A stretch of 64,000 bases of DNA, from contig NZ_FWFO01000001.1 in assembly GCF_900172225.1 (NCBI RefSeq), positions 682,001 to 746,000 on the forward strand, written 5' to 3'. This document shows, in pieces, positions 34,418 through 42,821 of this stretch. The translations under genes were made by a program, and so were the position numbers. The stretch comes from Falsiruegeria litorea R37 (GTDB taxonomy: Bacteria > Pseudomonadota > Alphaproteobacteria > Rhodobacterales > Rhodobacteraceae). How positions within the stretch are numbered: the stretch's first letter is position 1; every line of letters starts with the position of its first letter. The notes under the pieces were generated by a model. The model was not told where the DNA came from, ran no database searches, and saw only the letters and a program-made list of their open reading frames with translations.

Positions 34418-35556
34418 CTGCGAGCCCCCTGTTGTGACACAACGCTTCTCACGGTTTCGGCAGCCCCATCAAAATCCGCCGCTTGAACGGTGCGGGGTCC
34501 TGCAGCCAGAACTTTTTCAACCGCCTGCGCCAACTGCATACTGTTTAGATTTGCACTGCATAGCACGTGAATTCCGGGCAGTGCTTCCAGGCTCTTTGCC
34601 CGTAGCGTCTGTTCAACTTCCTGCCCATCATCAAACGGGATCAGAACCGCAGGTGTGCCCGCTTGCAACAGGTCCAGAGCGGTGTTGTAGCCGCACATGC
34701 TGACCGAGGCAGCGGCGTGATGCAGCATGTGCCGAAAATCGGGGCGGGCGGGTTCCAGCGTGATGTTCTCTGTTGGCGCGCCTTGCATCAATTCTGCAAT
34801 CTGGGCAGGTGCTTCCGAACCACCCACCAACAGGCGCCAGCGCCGGTTGGTGATCTTTCGAGCGGCCTCGATGGAAGCGCGAAAGATTGGTGCGCCAACG
34901 GATCCACCACCTGCACTGACAAGGATCTCCCCATCGCCCAAGCGATCACGATGTGGACCCGCTGCTAGAGGCGCCACGTAACCTGTGTAGATTAGCTTGT
35001 TGGCCAATGCTTCAGAAACAGGCCAGCTTGTCTCTAGCGGGGTGGTGCTAGGGTCCGAATGAACCAGAACCGCATCGTAGAATTCTGCGAGGATGGCTTC
35101 GGTCTTTTCGACCTTTCGGGCGTTTGACGGCGGAGCCAGAATGTCCCTGATCGAGCAGTAGGTTTGCGGCGGATTGGGCATCGCGCGCGCTGCTTCCAGC
35201 AAAGCCAGAAACTCGTGCTGCAATACCCGACGTCCGAACGGAAAAAGTTCCGTGATCAGCGCATCAGGTTGCACCTCGCGCAGGATATCGACCATCGAAT
35301 TGGACCGCGCTGCCAAATACGTGTCATCCGCAACCTCACCATCGTCGGTCAGCAGCCGGGTGAAGTTTGTTCCATCCGACCGGAGCGGAGGAAGCGTGCG
35401 CAGATCAATCCCGTTGCTGTCCAGCTGCGGCACGGCAAAGCCGCCCGAGATCAATACAACCTCATGACCCTCGAGGGCAAATGCACGACCCAAAGTCAGG
35501 GCGCGGCTCAGATGGCCGCTACCCAGCAGATGGGTGACAGCGATCAAGACCTTCAT
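34414..35556 (-). CDS. MurG-like (GT28/GT-B fold) glycosyltransferase
   Basis: A 380-residue GT-B protein. The N-terminal LIAVTHLLGSGHLSRALTLGRAF has the glycine-rich GxGH signature of MurG-like enzymes. The C-terminal nucleotide-sugar domain includes ILVSAGGGSVGAPIF and ASVSMCGYNTALDLLQAGTPAVLIPF. It resembles the protein encoded at 38465-39694, so the operon holds two diverged enzymes of one type. A cytosolic transferase using a UDP- or GDP-sugar is expected; no membrane segment is seen. It overlaps both neighbours by four bases. Confidence 0.8.
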   Translation of the reverse strand: MKVLIAVTHLLGSGHLSRALTLGRAFALEGHEVVLISGGFAVPQLDSNGIDLRTLPPLRSDGTNFTRLLTDDGEVADDTYLAARSNSMVDILREVQPDALITELFPFGRRVLQHEFLALLEAARAMPNPPQTYCSIRDILAPPSNARKVEKTEAILAEFYDAVLVHSDPSTTPLETSWPVSEALANKLIYTGYVAPLAAGPHRDRLGDGEILVSAGGGSVGAPIFRASIEAARKITNRRWRLLVGGSEAPAQIAELMQGAPTENITLEPARPDFRHMLHHAAASVSMCGYNTALDLLQAGTPAVLIPFDDGQEVEQTLRAKSLEALPGIHVLCSANLNSMQLAQAVEKVLAAGPRTVQAADFDGAAETVRSVVSQQGARR

Positions 35557-36134
35557 GCGTGGCTCTCTCGGATCAGACGAACAGGCTCGGCCTCAGGCGC
35601 AAAGGTATCCAGGTCGACAACAAACAACCGGTTGCGCTTGATCTTGAACGGGGCCTCGCCGTCAAAATCCCAGCCGTGCGCCTTGGCCAGGATCACCCGC
35701 ATGATCCCGATGTGACACACGGCGATGGTGTCCGTGTGGCGGGACTGAACCCAAGGTTCCACCCGATCCCACAATTCGCGCGGGCTTTCACCGCCGGGCG
35801 CACGATAGTCCCATCCCCAATCCTCGATATGGCGAAACCCGCTGCCCTCTTGTGCCAGCAGATCGACACCACGCTTGCCTTCCCAATCGCCCCAATTCAT
35901 TTCGGTCAGTTCGGGCGCCGTTAGCGGTACGCGATTGGCCACGATTGCGGCAGTTTCACGAGCGCGGTGCAAGGGGCTCGACCACAGTTCGGCCCGGATC
36001 CACTCGGGCGGCAGGCTGAATTGCGACAGATCACGGCGCGCTTCATCATCCAGGGGAATGTCGCTGCGCCCCTGAATTTGGCCGGCACGGTTCCAAGAGG
36101 TATGGCCATGGCGAAGAAGAGCAAGACGGGTCAT
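35553..36134 (-). CDS. Histidine phosphatase (phosphoglycerate mutase-like) family protein
   Basis: A 193-residue protein of the RHG family. LALLRHGHTSWN carries the catalytic histidine (H9); the second-half WSSPLHRARETA, EMNWGDWEGK and CHIGIMRV supply the remaining active-site residues. Length and motifs match the alpha-ribazole phosphatase/cofactor-independent mutase-like branch. In this setting, coupled by four-base overlaps to glycosyltransferases on both sides, it may dephosphorylate a sugar phosphate or glycosyl intermediate. The ATG at 36134 was chosen because it starts the family motif and overlaps the upstream stop; 34 codons of open frame further upstream have no similarity. Confidence 0.83.
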   Translation of the reverse strand: MTRLALLRHGHTSWNRAGQIQGRSDIPLDDEARRDLSQFSLPPEWIRAELWSSPLHRARETAAIVANRVPLTAPELTEMNWGDWEGKRGVDLLAQEGSGFRHIEDWGWDYRAPGGESPRELWDRVEPWVQSRHTDTIAVCHIGIMRVILAKAHGWDFDGEAPFKIKRNRLFVVDLDTFAPEAEPVRLIRESHA

Positions 36135-37210
36135 CGGGAACCTTTCAAATGCGGGGCAACGGCAGACCAGAACCGCGCGGTTGCGGCAGGCCTGAGGTGG
36201 GTGTTTGCGATCATCTCGCGGGCGTTGGCACCCCATGTTGCGCGATGGCCGGGATCGTGCAAGAGCGACATGACCAGAGACGCCAGCGCCTTTGTCCCGA
36301 CTTCGGTTGCAGGGTACCCATCGCCCAACAGCACATCCCGTACGCCCGGGCGGTCCTGTGCCACCACAGGCAGGCCATGCGCTTGCGCCTCCAGGTAAAC
36401 CATCCCGAAGGCCTCATTCACGCCTGGCCACAGGAACAGGGACGCCGCGCGATAGGTTTTGTCCAGCGCAGCGCGATCCAACTGCCCCAGAAACCGCACG
36501 CGCGATCCATAGGGGGCCATCAAGGCTTCGACCTGTGCTCGGGCGGGGCCGTCGCCTGCGATGTCCAGCTGCCAATCGCCTGTCAGATGTGCAAGCGTTT
36601 CGGCGATGATCTCATACGAACGCAGTTTGTCGCCTTCGCGCATCATGCCGGTTGCCAGCATTGGACCCGACAGGGTACTGGCCTCGGGCAGACGAACAGC
36701 GGGCAGAAACGGCGGGAAATGCACGAGGGTTTGCGTGCCTGCGCGCTCGCGTTCAAGGGTGATCAGGTCGTTGGCCGTCAAGTAGAATATCACCCGAGCC
36801 GCGTCGCAGGCATCATGGGCGGCTTGCGCAAACCCAGACCAGGGGCCGGTCAATCGGCTGTAGGCCCGGGTGCTTTCGATCTGGACGTATGGGATATCCA
36901 ACGCCGCACAGACGCGGGGCCCGATCAGATCGGGGGCCTTGTAATAGTTGTGGTAGGTGACCCACAGTTCGGTGTCTCGGGGCAGGTCGCGGATCAGGCG
37001 GTCAACTTCGGCCTCCGCTTGCTGGCGCAAATCGGCCTGTCGCGCTTCGTCACCGGCCTTGTCATAGATCTTGAGCTCTGAGACCAAATCGACGTCTACG
37101 CCGTCGCGTTGACCAATCGCCTGCATCAGGTTGCGCGCCATTTCGCGGTCCCCAGAAGGCACCACGCTGTGGGGCGACTTCATGGGGGCGTAGAATGCGA
37201 CGCAAGTCAT
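36131..37210 (-). CDS. Glycosyltransferase, GT4 type
   Basis: A 359-residue GT-B glycosyltransferase. The C-terminal half carries ATGMMREGDKLRSYEIIAE, LDIAGDGPARAQVEALM and the GT4-type donor-binding ASLFLWPGVNEAFGMVYLEAQAHGLPVVAQ, where an NEAFGMVYLE segment stands for the usual E-x7-E motif. No transmembrane segment. It is preceded by only four bases from the next upstream gene and overlaps the phosphatase gene, so it belongs to the same transcript. Donor and acceptor are unknown. Confidence 0.85.
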   Translation of the reverse strand: MTCVAFYAPMKSPHSVVPSGDREMARNLMQAIGQRDGVDVDLVSELKIYDKAGDEARQADLRQQAEAEVDRLIRDLPRDTELWVTYHNYYKAPDLIGPRVCAALDIPYVQIESTRAYSRLTGPWSGFAQAAHDACDAARVIFYLTANDLITLERERAGTQTLVHFPPFLPAVRLPEASTLSGPMLATGMMREGDKLRSYEIIAETLAHLTGDWQLDIAGDGPARAQVEALMAPYGSRVRFLGQLDRAALDKTYRAASLFLWPGVNEAFGMVYLEAQAHGLPVVAQDRPGVRDVLLGDGYPATEVGTKALASLVMSLLHDPGHRATWGANAREMIANTHLRPAATARFWSAVAPHLKGSR

Positions 37211-37214
37211 GAGA

Positions 37215-38468
37215 TCATCCGCCCCGCGTCAACTGCGTCAATTGCGTCAACCGGGCGGACAAGCGTGCGATCCCGGGGGCCATCCCGAACTCTCCAACCA
37301 GCCGGTCATACGCAGCCGCTGCGTAGGCCTGAGTGCGTGCAGGCTCGGCCGACAATTCACAAATGGCAGAGGCCAATCTGGCCGGATCATCTTCGACCAG
37401 CAGGCCATGTGTGCCACTTTCGATGAATTCGGGGATTGCCGACACGGGCGTCGACAGGATCGGCAACATTTGCGAAGCCGCCTCCATCAGCACATTTGGC
37501 AAGCCATCGCGATCGCCGTCTTCGGCAATGCGGCTCGGTAGCACGAACAGATCAGCCGCACGCATCGCCTCGATCACCTCGGGTTGGTCACACGCACCGC
37601 GCCATGTGATGCGGTTTGCAACACCGGCGTCTTCGGCTTGCGCTGAAAGGGTATCTTTCAAACTGCCACCACCGATGTGGGTCCAATGCCAATCCAGATC
37701 TGCAGGCAACCCAGCAAAGGCCGCAATCAGGCGGTCAAAACCCTTCTTTTCGACCAGACGACCAACCGACATCATGTGAAACGGACTGGCCGAGTCGCGC
37801 AGCGCGCGCTTTGGGGGGGCGGGAAAACGGGTCAGGTCGAGGCCATGATAGACAAGGTCAACCCGTGCTGCGTCATCGGCCATCTCGCGCAGGTGCTCGG
37901 CACCAAAGGCAGTGCACGTCGCGCCAAAGACTGCACCATGCGTGTCTGCACTCAGCTTTTCGCGTTTTTCCCATTCGTCCGACGTCCAGATATCTTTGGC
38001 ATGGGCCGAAAAGCTCCACGGCAGGCCGCGCATGATCGCCGCGTAGCGCGCGACAGAGGACGGTGTGTGCATGAAGTGCGCATAAAGCCCCTTTGTGCCT
38101 TCAGGCAGTTCGGTGGCCAGGACGCAGGCCTGTCCAAAACGCCGGATGCGGTTGTGGGTCAGGTCGCGTGCAAGATCGGCACGCCAGACGCGATAGGCCT
38201 CGGCATAGCCCGGTAGGGCCTTTGCCGCCGCGCGGGCGCGCCAGACCCGTTCCGGATCTTCATACAGGTATTCTGGCAAGTACCGCACCCGCGCCTTGAT
38301 GCGGTCGTGCAGCGGGTGGCGCTTTTTGTCAGTGGGATAGCGCAGCGACCAGATGTCAAAGTCGTGGCCGCTGTCTTCGAGTGCAGCCAGTTCCTGTGCG
38401 ATGAATGTCTCGGACAGGCGCGGCCAGCCTTTGACCACGATCGCCAGTGGCGGATTTTGGGACGTCAT
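37215..38468 (-). CDS. Glycosyltransferase, GT4 type
   Basis: A 417-residue GT-B glycosyltransferase resembling colanic acid/exopolysaccharide-type GT4 enzymes. Landmarks are VVKGWPRLSETFIAQELAAL at the N-terminus, then LPWSFSAHAKDIW, MMSVGRLVEKKGFDRLI and LFVLPSRIAEDGDRDGLPNVLMEA (E-x7-E). The SETFI start and the AHAKDI segment are typical of enzymes that extend secreted glycans. The last codons contain a 9-base tandem repeat giving LTQLTQLT. It overlaps the first gene of the operon by four bases. Confidence 0.87.
   Translation of the reverse strand: MTSQNPPLAIVVKGWPRLSETFIAQELAALEDSGHDFDIWSLRYPTDKKRHPLHDRIKARVRYLPEYLYEDPERVWRARAAAKALPGYAEAYRVWRADLARDLTHNRIRRFGQACVLATELPEGTKGLYAHFMHTPSSVARYAAIMRGLPWSFSAHAKDIWTSDEWEKREKLSADTHGAVFGATCTAFGAEHLREMADDAARVDLVYHGLDLTRFPAPPKRALRDSASPFHMMSVGRLVEKKGFDRLIAAFAGLPADLDWHWTHIGGGSLKDTLSAQAEDAGVANRITWRGACDQPEVIEAMRAADLFVLPSRIAEDGDRDGLPNVLMEAASQMLPILSTPVSAIPEFIESGTHGLLVEDDPARLASAICELSAEPARTQAYAAAAYDRLVGEFGMAPGIARLSARLTQLTQLTRGG
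37226..37252 (-). repeat. Three tandem 9-base repeats at the end of a glycosyltransferase gene
   Basis: On the plus strand GCGTCAACT, GCGTCAATT and GCGTCAACC follow directly. On the coding strand they encode three near-identical codon triplets (LTQ-type) just before the stop. Copy-number slippage would lengthen or shorten the C-terminus in frame. Confidence 0.7.
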
Positions 38469-39694
38469 TGAGCGGCTTGTTCCGTCTTGTTGGTCAGCAG
38501 TGCGTTCACTCGATGAGTGACATAATCCAGCCCGTCGAGCAGCCCAGATGAGATGGCTTGCGAAGGTTTAGGCTGTGTCGACAGGCCGCGAATGGCCTGG
38601 ATCATCGCATCAGGCGTCAACCCGTCGCGGGTTTCATCAAGCATGCGTACCAAACCTAGGTCTTCGGCGCGGGAGGCGCGCAACCACTGTTCCAGTCGCG
38701 GCGTGGTGCGCGGCACGATGACAGCGGGTTTGTCAAAAGACAGCACTTCGCAAAAGGTGTTGTACCCGCCCATGCAGATCACACCCTGAGCCCCTTTGAA
38801 CAGAGTTTCGATTTGCGATTCAAAGCCCACTGCCGTGACACGTCCATCAAGGGCTTCGACCCGGGTTTCAAATTCGTCACGCAGCTCGCCCGATAGAAAC
38901 GGGCCATATACCAGAACTGCACGCGGCGTGAGGGTGGGGTCTTTTTCATAGGCGGTTAGCACAAGGTTAACCATGGCCTTGCCGTCGCCACCCCCGCCAG
39001 GGGTGATCAGTACATAAGGCTGCTCAGGCGGCTTGCCGTCGGCACTTGCTTCGCGACGCAAATAGCCGGTCCAATGCATACGGGCCTGCACTTCCGCAGA
39101 CAGTGGCAATCCGGCTGTGGGGTCATAGACCGACCGCAAGCCATACACCCAGATTTCGTGATAAAATCTTTCGGTTGCAGTCACTGCATCCTTGCGGTCC
39201 CATTCAGCCGCCAAAACCTCGGGTTCGTCCAAAACATCGCGCAGACCAAGAACCAGCTTGGTCTTTCCTTCGTTTTGCAGCGTTTCAAGGGTCGGGAGCA
39301 ATTCGCCACGAAACCCGGTGGGCTCTTTGTCGACGATCAGTACGTCGGGTTCGTATTGTCTGGCCGTGGTGCAGATCAATCCGGACCGCAGGTCGGTGAC
39401 CTCTTCAATACCCATGCCAATCGTTTGCGAGGCATACGAACCATCGCTGCGTTTGGTGACACCAGGCAACCTTACGTGATCTACCCGTCTTGGGAACGTG
39501 AAGCGGCCCGCAACCGGAGAGCCCGTCAGAATCAGAGCCGAAGCCTCTGGATCAGCGGCTGTAATTGCCGCGGCCAATGCGCGTGATCGGCGCAGGTGAC
39601 CCAGCCCGAAGGTGTCATGGCTGTACAGCATGATACGAGGCGCACGGCGCGCGCCCCTGTGTACCGTCTTGGTTGCGTCTCCACCCATATTCAC
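38465..39694 (-). CDS. MurG-like glycosyltransferase (COG4671-type), first gene of the glycan operon
   Basis: A 409-residue GT-B protein. The N-terminal IMLYSHDTFGLGHLRRSRALAAA has the GxGHxxR signature. The C-terminal half has YVLITPGGGGDGKAMV and GVICMGGYNTFCEVLSFDKPAVIVPR, like the paralogue at 34414-35556. Proteins of this type are predicted glycosyltransferases of unknown product. It is transcribed leftwards from the 557-base space shared with the mscS-type gene, and the next six genes follow with overlaps or a four-base gap. The N-terminal 20 residues are basic, without a signal peptide. Confidence 0.8.
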   Translation of the reverse strand: MNMGGDATKTVHRGARRAPRIMLYSHDTFGLGHLRRSRALAAAITAADPEASALILTGSPVAGRFTFPRRVDHVRLPGVTKRSDGSYASQTIGMGIEEVTDLRSGLICTTARQYEPDVLIVDKEPTGFRGELLPTLETLQNEGKTKLVLGLRDVLDEPEVLAAEWDRKDAVTATERFYHEIWVYGLRSVYDPTAGLPLSAEVQARMHWTGYLRREASADGKPPEQPYVLITPGGGGDGKAMVNLVLTAYEKDPTLTPRAVLVYGPFLSGELRDEFETRVEALDGRVTAVGFESQIETLFKGAQGVICMGGYNTFCEVLSFDKPAVIVPRTTPRLEQWLRASRAEDLGLVRMLDETRDGLTPDAMIQAIRGLSTQPKPSQAISSGLLDGLDYVTHRVNALLTNKTEQAAQ

Positions 39695-40251
39695 GTCTTC
39701 GACCTCGGTTTTGCGCCGGACAAAGTGTTTGTTTTGAAGGCACCGTAACCAATTGTACGGTGAAATCCAAAGCCTCCAGTATCGGCAGGCGACAATTGGT
39801 CAATAGCCAATTGCGCGGGTGCCACATCATCTGCTTCGTCGGCTGGTTGAACGTGCGCCTTGATGCAGGTCAAGCCATGTACGCTCGCGCAGATTTCCGC
39901 AACTTTGTCGCATAAAGACAACCGAGAAAAGCCAGATACAGGTGGCGCCCAATTGATCCAGTTGTCCAAGGCGCGTACCGTCATGCCCAAGTCCCGTTGG
40001 CAGCCGATCCATGTCGGCAATTTTTCTGCGTGCAGACGTGGCTTGCTTCCAAAACCTGTCCAATCCTTCGTTCTGTCCTAGTATTTGACCTGATCAGGAT
40101 TGGAAACAGGATTTTGCCAAAGGAAAGGGCAGTTGCATCGGTTCAAGGAGTGTTTCTGTCCATGTCATTATCGTGTCACCAAGTCATTTGAATAACATGC
40201 ACCCGTCAGATAGGTTCCCTGCCAGGTTCAGTTAACCAAAGAAAGACCTCC
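39695..40251. promoter_or_regulatory. 557-base divergent intergenic region with a cluster of CCAATTG motifs
   Basis: No gene is supported here; a 109-codon minus-strand frame lacks a ribosome site and similarity. The 7-mer CCAATTG (or its complement) occurs four times: 39749-39755, 39793-39799, 39807-39813 and 39949-39955. The middle two form a perfect inverted repeat with a 7-base spacer. The first lies inside another inverted repeat, CACCGTA/TACGGTG (39741-39747 and 39756-39762). This suggests operator sites controlling the glycan operon to the left. Confidence 0.5.
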
Positions 40252-42615
40252 ATGCTGACCATTGTCCTTCGCATTCTCGCAATGCTGGCGCTGACCATTG
40301 CGGTGTCCACGACGGCCGCGCAGGCGCAACTGTCACTCTACTCTGGCGCGTCCGGTTCCAGCAGCAGTGAAACTGCGGCGGACAGCGAACTGGCAAATGC
40401 AATCCGCGAGGCGACCGAGGCGGGCGCCAGCGTGATCGTCATCGACAGTTCGGGTAACCTTGCCACGACAGGTCAAACATCGGGATCAAGCGGTGAACCT
40501 GACAAGGCCGACCCGATGGGAGAGGCCTCGCAATTGATGCAGGCGCAATCGCAGTGGGCCGAGTTCCGAAAAGCCTTGGAATCAAGGTTGGCAGCTTTGC
40601 CGTATTCGATTTTCGAGGTCCAATATATCTTGCGCCAAACCAGCCCGGATGGTCAGATCAGCACCTATTTGTGGGTGCTGGCCATTAACATTGGCCTTCT
40701 TCTGATTGGTCGATGGCTTTCAGTCGAAATCTACGGCAAGCGTGTCGCGCGCAAATACGTGGTGTCTCGGATCAAGGAAAACCCGGTTGGTTATCGGGAC
40801 AAGATGCCGTTCTTGGTATTCCGTTTTGTCATGGGCATCGGCGGCACATTGTTTGCCATGCTCTTTGCCACAATCATCGGGTTGCTGATTTTTGGCGAAT
40901 CCGAGGACATCTCGATCCAATTCACCGTCACGGCGATCTTTACGGCCTATTTCCTGTCGCGCACGGTGTCCGATCTGTGGCGGATGGTCTTGTCGCCATT
41001 TCTGAGCCAGTACCGCATTCCGCCGTTTTCGGACAGAGATGCAAAACGGCTCTACATCTGGGCGTCGGTGTTGGCGACCTATGACATTTCGACGGTTCTT
41101 TTTGCCACGTGGGTGGCGGACTTTGGCTTGAACTACAACGTCTATGCCATGGTCTATGGCGTGCTGACGGCTGCTGGGGCGGCGTTCAACGTGCTTATGA
41201 TCCTGTTCAATGCGCGTGCGATTACCGAAGCTATCCGCGCAGGTCGCAGCAAAGAGCAGGTCTCGTGGATCCTCTGGGCGATCTCAATCGCCTGGGCTCC
41301 GGTCCTGATCCTTTACATTGCCTTCAGCTGGTTCGAACTGGCGCTGGATCTGGTTCTTGAGAACCCTGTGCCGATCCCGCTGATTGCTGGAACCTATGGC
41401 ATCTTCATGTCCGTGGTCGTGGCCTATGGCGCGATGAACTACTTGCTTGAGCGTTACTTTGATCGTTCGCGCAAGGTGCAGGAGATCAACGCTGAGCTGG
41501 CCGAGGCTGAAGCGAGCGAAGAGCCCCAAGTTGCGCCGCCGATAGAATTGGCGCATTCGATTTCGACCTATGAGGATCTGGCACGCCGGGTTGCAGGAAT
41601 TCTGGCCTTTGTCGTTGGGGCCTATGCACTTCTGGTGATCTGGAACCCGGATGCAGATTGGACTCAGGATCTGCCGATGGAACGGTTCCTGGACGTGATG
41701 ATGATCCTGTTCATCGGCTACGTCGTCTTCCACTTTTTCCGTATCTGGATCGACAGCAAGATCGCCGAAGAGGGCGGAGACATGGAAGAAGGCGAACTGG
41801 GCGACGAGGGCGGCGGTTCATCCGCCAGCCGCTTGGCGACCCTGTTGCCCCTGTTCCGGGGCGCGATCCTGGCCGTTGTTGTCGTGTCGATCGTTCTGAT
41901 TGTGCTGCTGGAAATCGGCATCAACGTGAGCCCGCTGTTTGCGGGTGCCGGTGTTGTTGGTCTGGCGGTGGGTTTCGGCTCGCAAACGTTGGTGCGGGAC
42001 ATCTTCTCGGGCGCGTTTTTCTTGCTGGACGACGCGTTCCGCAAGGGGGAATACATCGACATTGGCGATGTGAAGGGCACGGTCGAAAAGATCTCGGTCC
42101 GGTCATTCCAGTTGCGCCACCATCTGGGTGCGCTCAACACCATTCCCTTTGGCGAGATCAAGGTTCTCACGAACTACTCGCGTGACTGGGTGATCATGAA
42201 GCTGCCCCTGCGGGTGACCTATGACACAGACGTGGAAAAGGTGCGCAAACTGATCAAGAACCTCGGGAAAGAACTGCTGACCGATCCGGTGATTGGCGAC
42301 AACTTCATCCAGCCGCTCAAATCGCAGGGCGTGATCGAAATGCAGGATTCCGCGATGATCATCCGGGTCAAGTTCATGACCAAACCGGGCGATCAGTGGC
42401 TGGTGCGCAAGCGTGTGTATCAAGACATTCGCGAACTGTTCGCCCGCGAAGGCGTCAAGTTTGCGCACCGCGAGGTCACGGTGCGTCTGGCGGACGAGAA
42501 AGAAGCGGGCGATCTGACCCCCAAACAGCGCGAGGCCGTGACAGGCGCCGTTCAAGCGGCCATCGACGAGGATTACCTTGACGATATCGGCCCGGGTGGC
42601 GGCGATCGGGATTAA
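40252..42615 (+). CDS. Large mechanosensitive channel of the MscS family
   Basis: A 787-residue MscS-type protein. A signal peptide (ending STTAAQA) leads a periplasmic N-terminal segment, then several membrane helices from about residue 140. The conserved MscS pore and beta domain lie near residues 555-650 (GAGVVGLAVGFGSQTLVRDIFSG, then IDIGDVKGTVEKISVRSFQLR and IPFGEIKVLTNYSRDW). It opens under membrane tension to release osmolytes during hypo-osmotic shock. The length puts it with the YbdG/MscK-like large members. GAAAGACCTCC sits upstream of the start. It is a single gene followed by repeat element copy 4. Confidence 0.9.
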   Translation: MLTIVLRILAMLALTIAVSTTAAQAQLSLYSGASGSSSSETAADSELANAIREATEAGASVIVIDSSGNLATTGQTSGSSGEPDKADPMGEASQLMQAQSQWAEFRKALESRLAALPYSIFEVQYILRQTSPDGQISTYLWVLAINIGLLLIGRWLSVEIYGKRVARKYVVSRIKENPVGYRDKMPFLVFRFVMGIGGTLFAMLFATIIGLLIFGESEDISIQFTVTAIFTAYFLSRTVSDLWRMVLSPFLSQYRIPPFSDRDAKRLYIWASVLATYDISTVLFATWVADFGLNYNVYAMVYGVLTAAGAAFNVLMILFNARAITEAIRAGRSKEQVSWILWAISIAWAPVLILYIAFSWFELALDLVLENPVPIPLIAGTYGIFMSVVVAYGAMNYLLERYFDRSRKVQEINAELAEAEASEEPQVAPPIELAHSISTYEDLARRVAGILAFVVGAYALLVIWNPDADWTQDLPMERFLDVMMILFIGYVVFHFFRIWIDSKIAEEGGDMEEGELGDEGGGSSASRLATLLPLFRGAILAVVVVSIVLIVLLEIGINVSPLFAGAGVVGLAVGFGSQTLVRDIFSGAFFLLDDAFRKGEYIDIGDVKGTVEKISVRSFQLRHHLGALNTIPFGEIKVLTNYSRDWVIMKLPLRVTYDTDVEKVRKLIKNLGKELLTDPVIGDNFIQPLKSQGVIEMQDSAMIIRVKFMTKPGDQWLVRKRVYQDIRELFAREGVKFAHREVTVRLADEKEAGDLTPKQREAVTGAVQAAIDEDYLDDIGPGGGDRD

Positions 42616-42620
42616 AGCTC

Positions 42621-42821
42621 GGGGGCGCTCCCGCCCCCTCGGCGCCTTTCTGACGAAAGACACCTCGGGGTTGGGCCCGGCGCCTCGCCTCCGGCTCGGC
42701 GCGGTTGCGTTGCCTGGCGGATGGAGCGCACCATCCGCGCCGGGGTAAGCCGTCCTCGTTCGCTTGTCAGAAACAACCCGAGAGAGATGCGCAGCGACGG
42801 GGGCAGAGCCCTCATCCCCGC
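42621..42821. repeat. Nested inverted-repeat element (family A), copy 4, diverged and inverted
   Basis: Read on the minus strand it shows GGGCCCAA (42671-42678), a CTTTC/GAAAG hairpin (42646-42650 and 42655-42659) and GGCGGGAG (42628-42635), the order seen in copies 1-3. The GCGCC-TC-GCC/GGC-TC-GGCGC hairpin (42680-42702) is almost identical to copy 2. A further hairpin, GCGGATGG/CCATCCGC, lies at 42717-42738. It fills the space between the convergent mscS-type and permease genes. Confidence 0.65.

Noticed and set aside
39691-40020. A 109-codon minus-strand frame in the divergent space
   Set aside because: No similarity, no ribosome site, and it overlaps the start of the glycan operon and its regulatory motifs.
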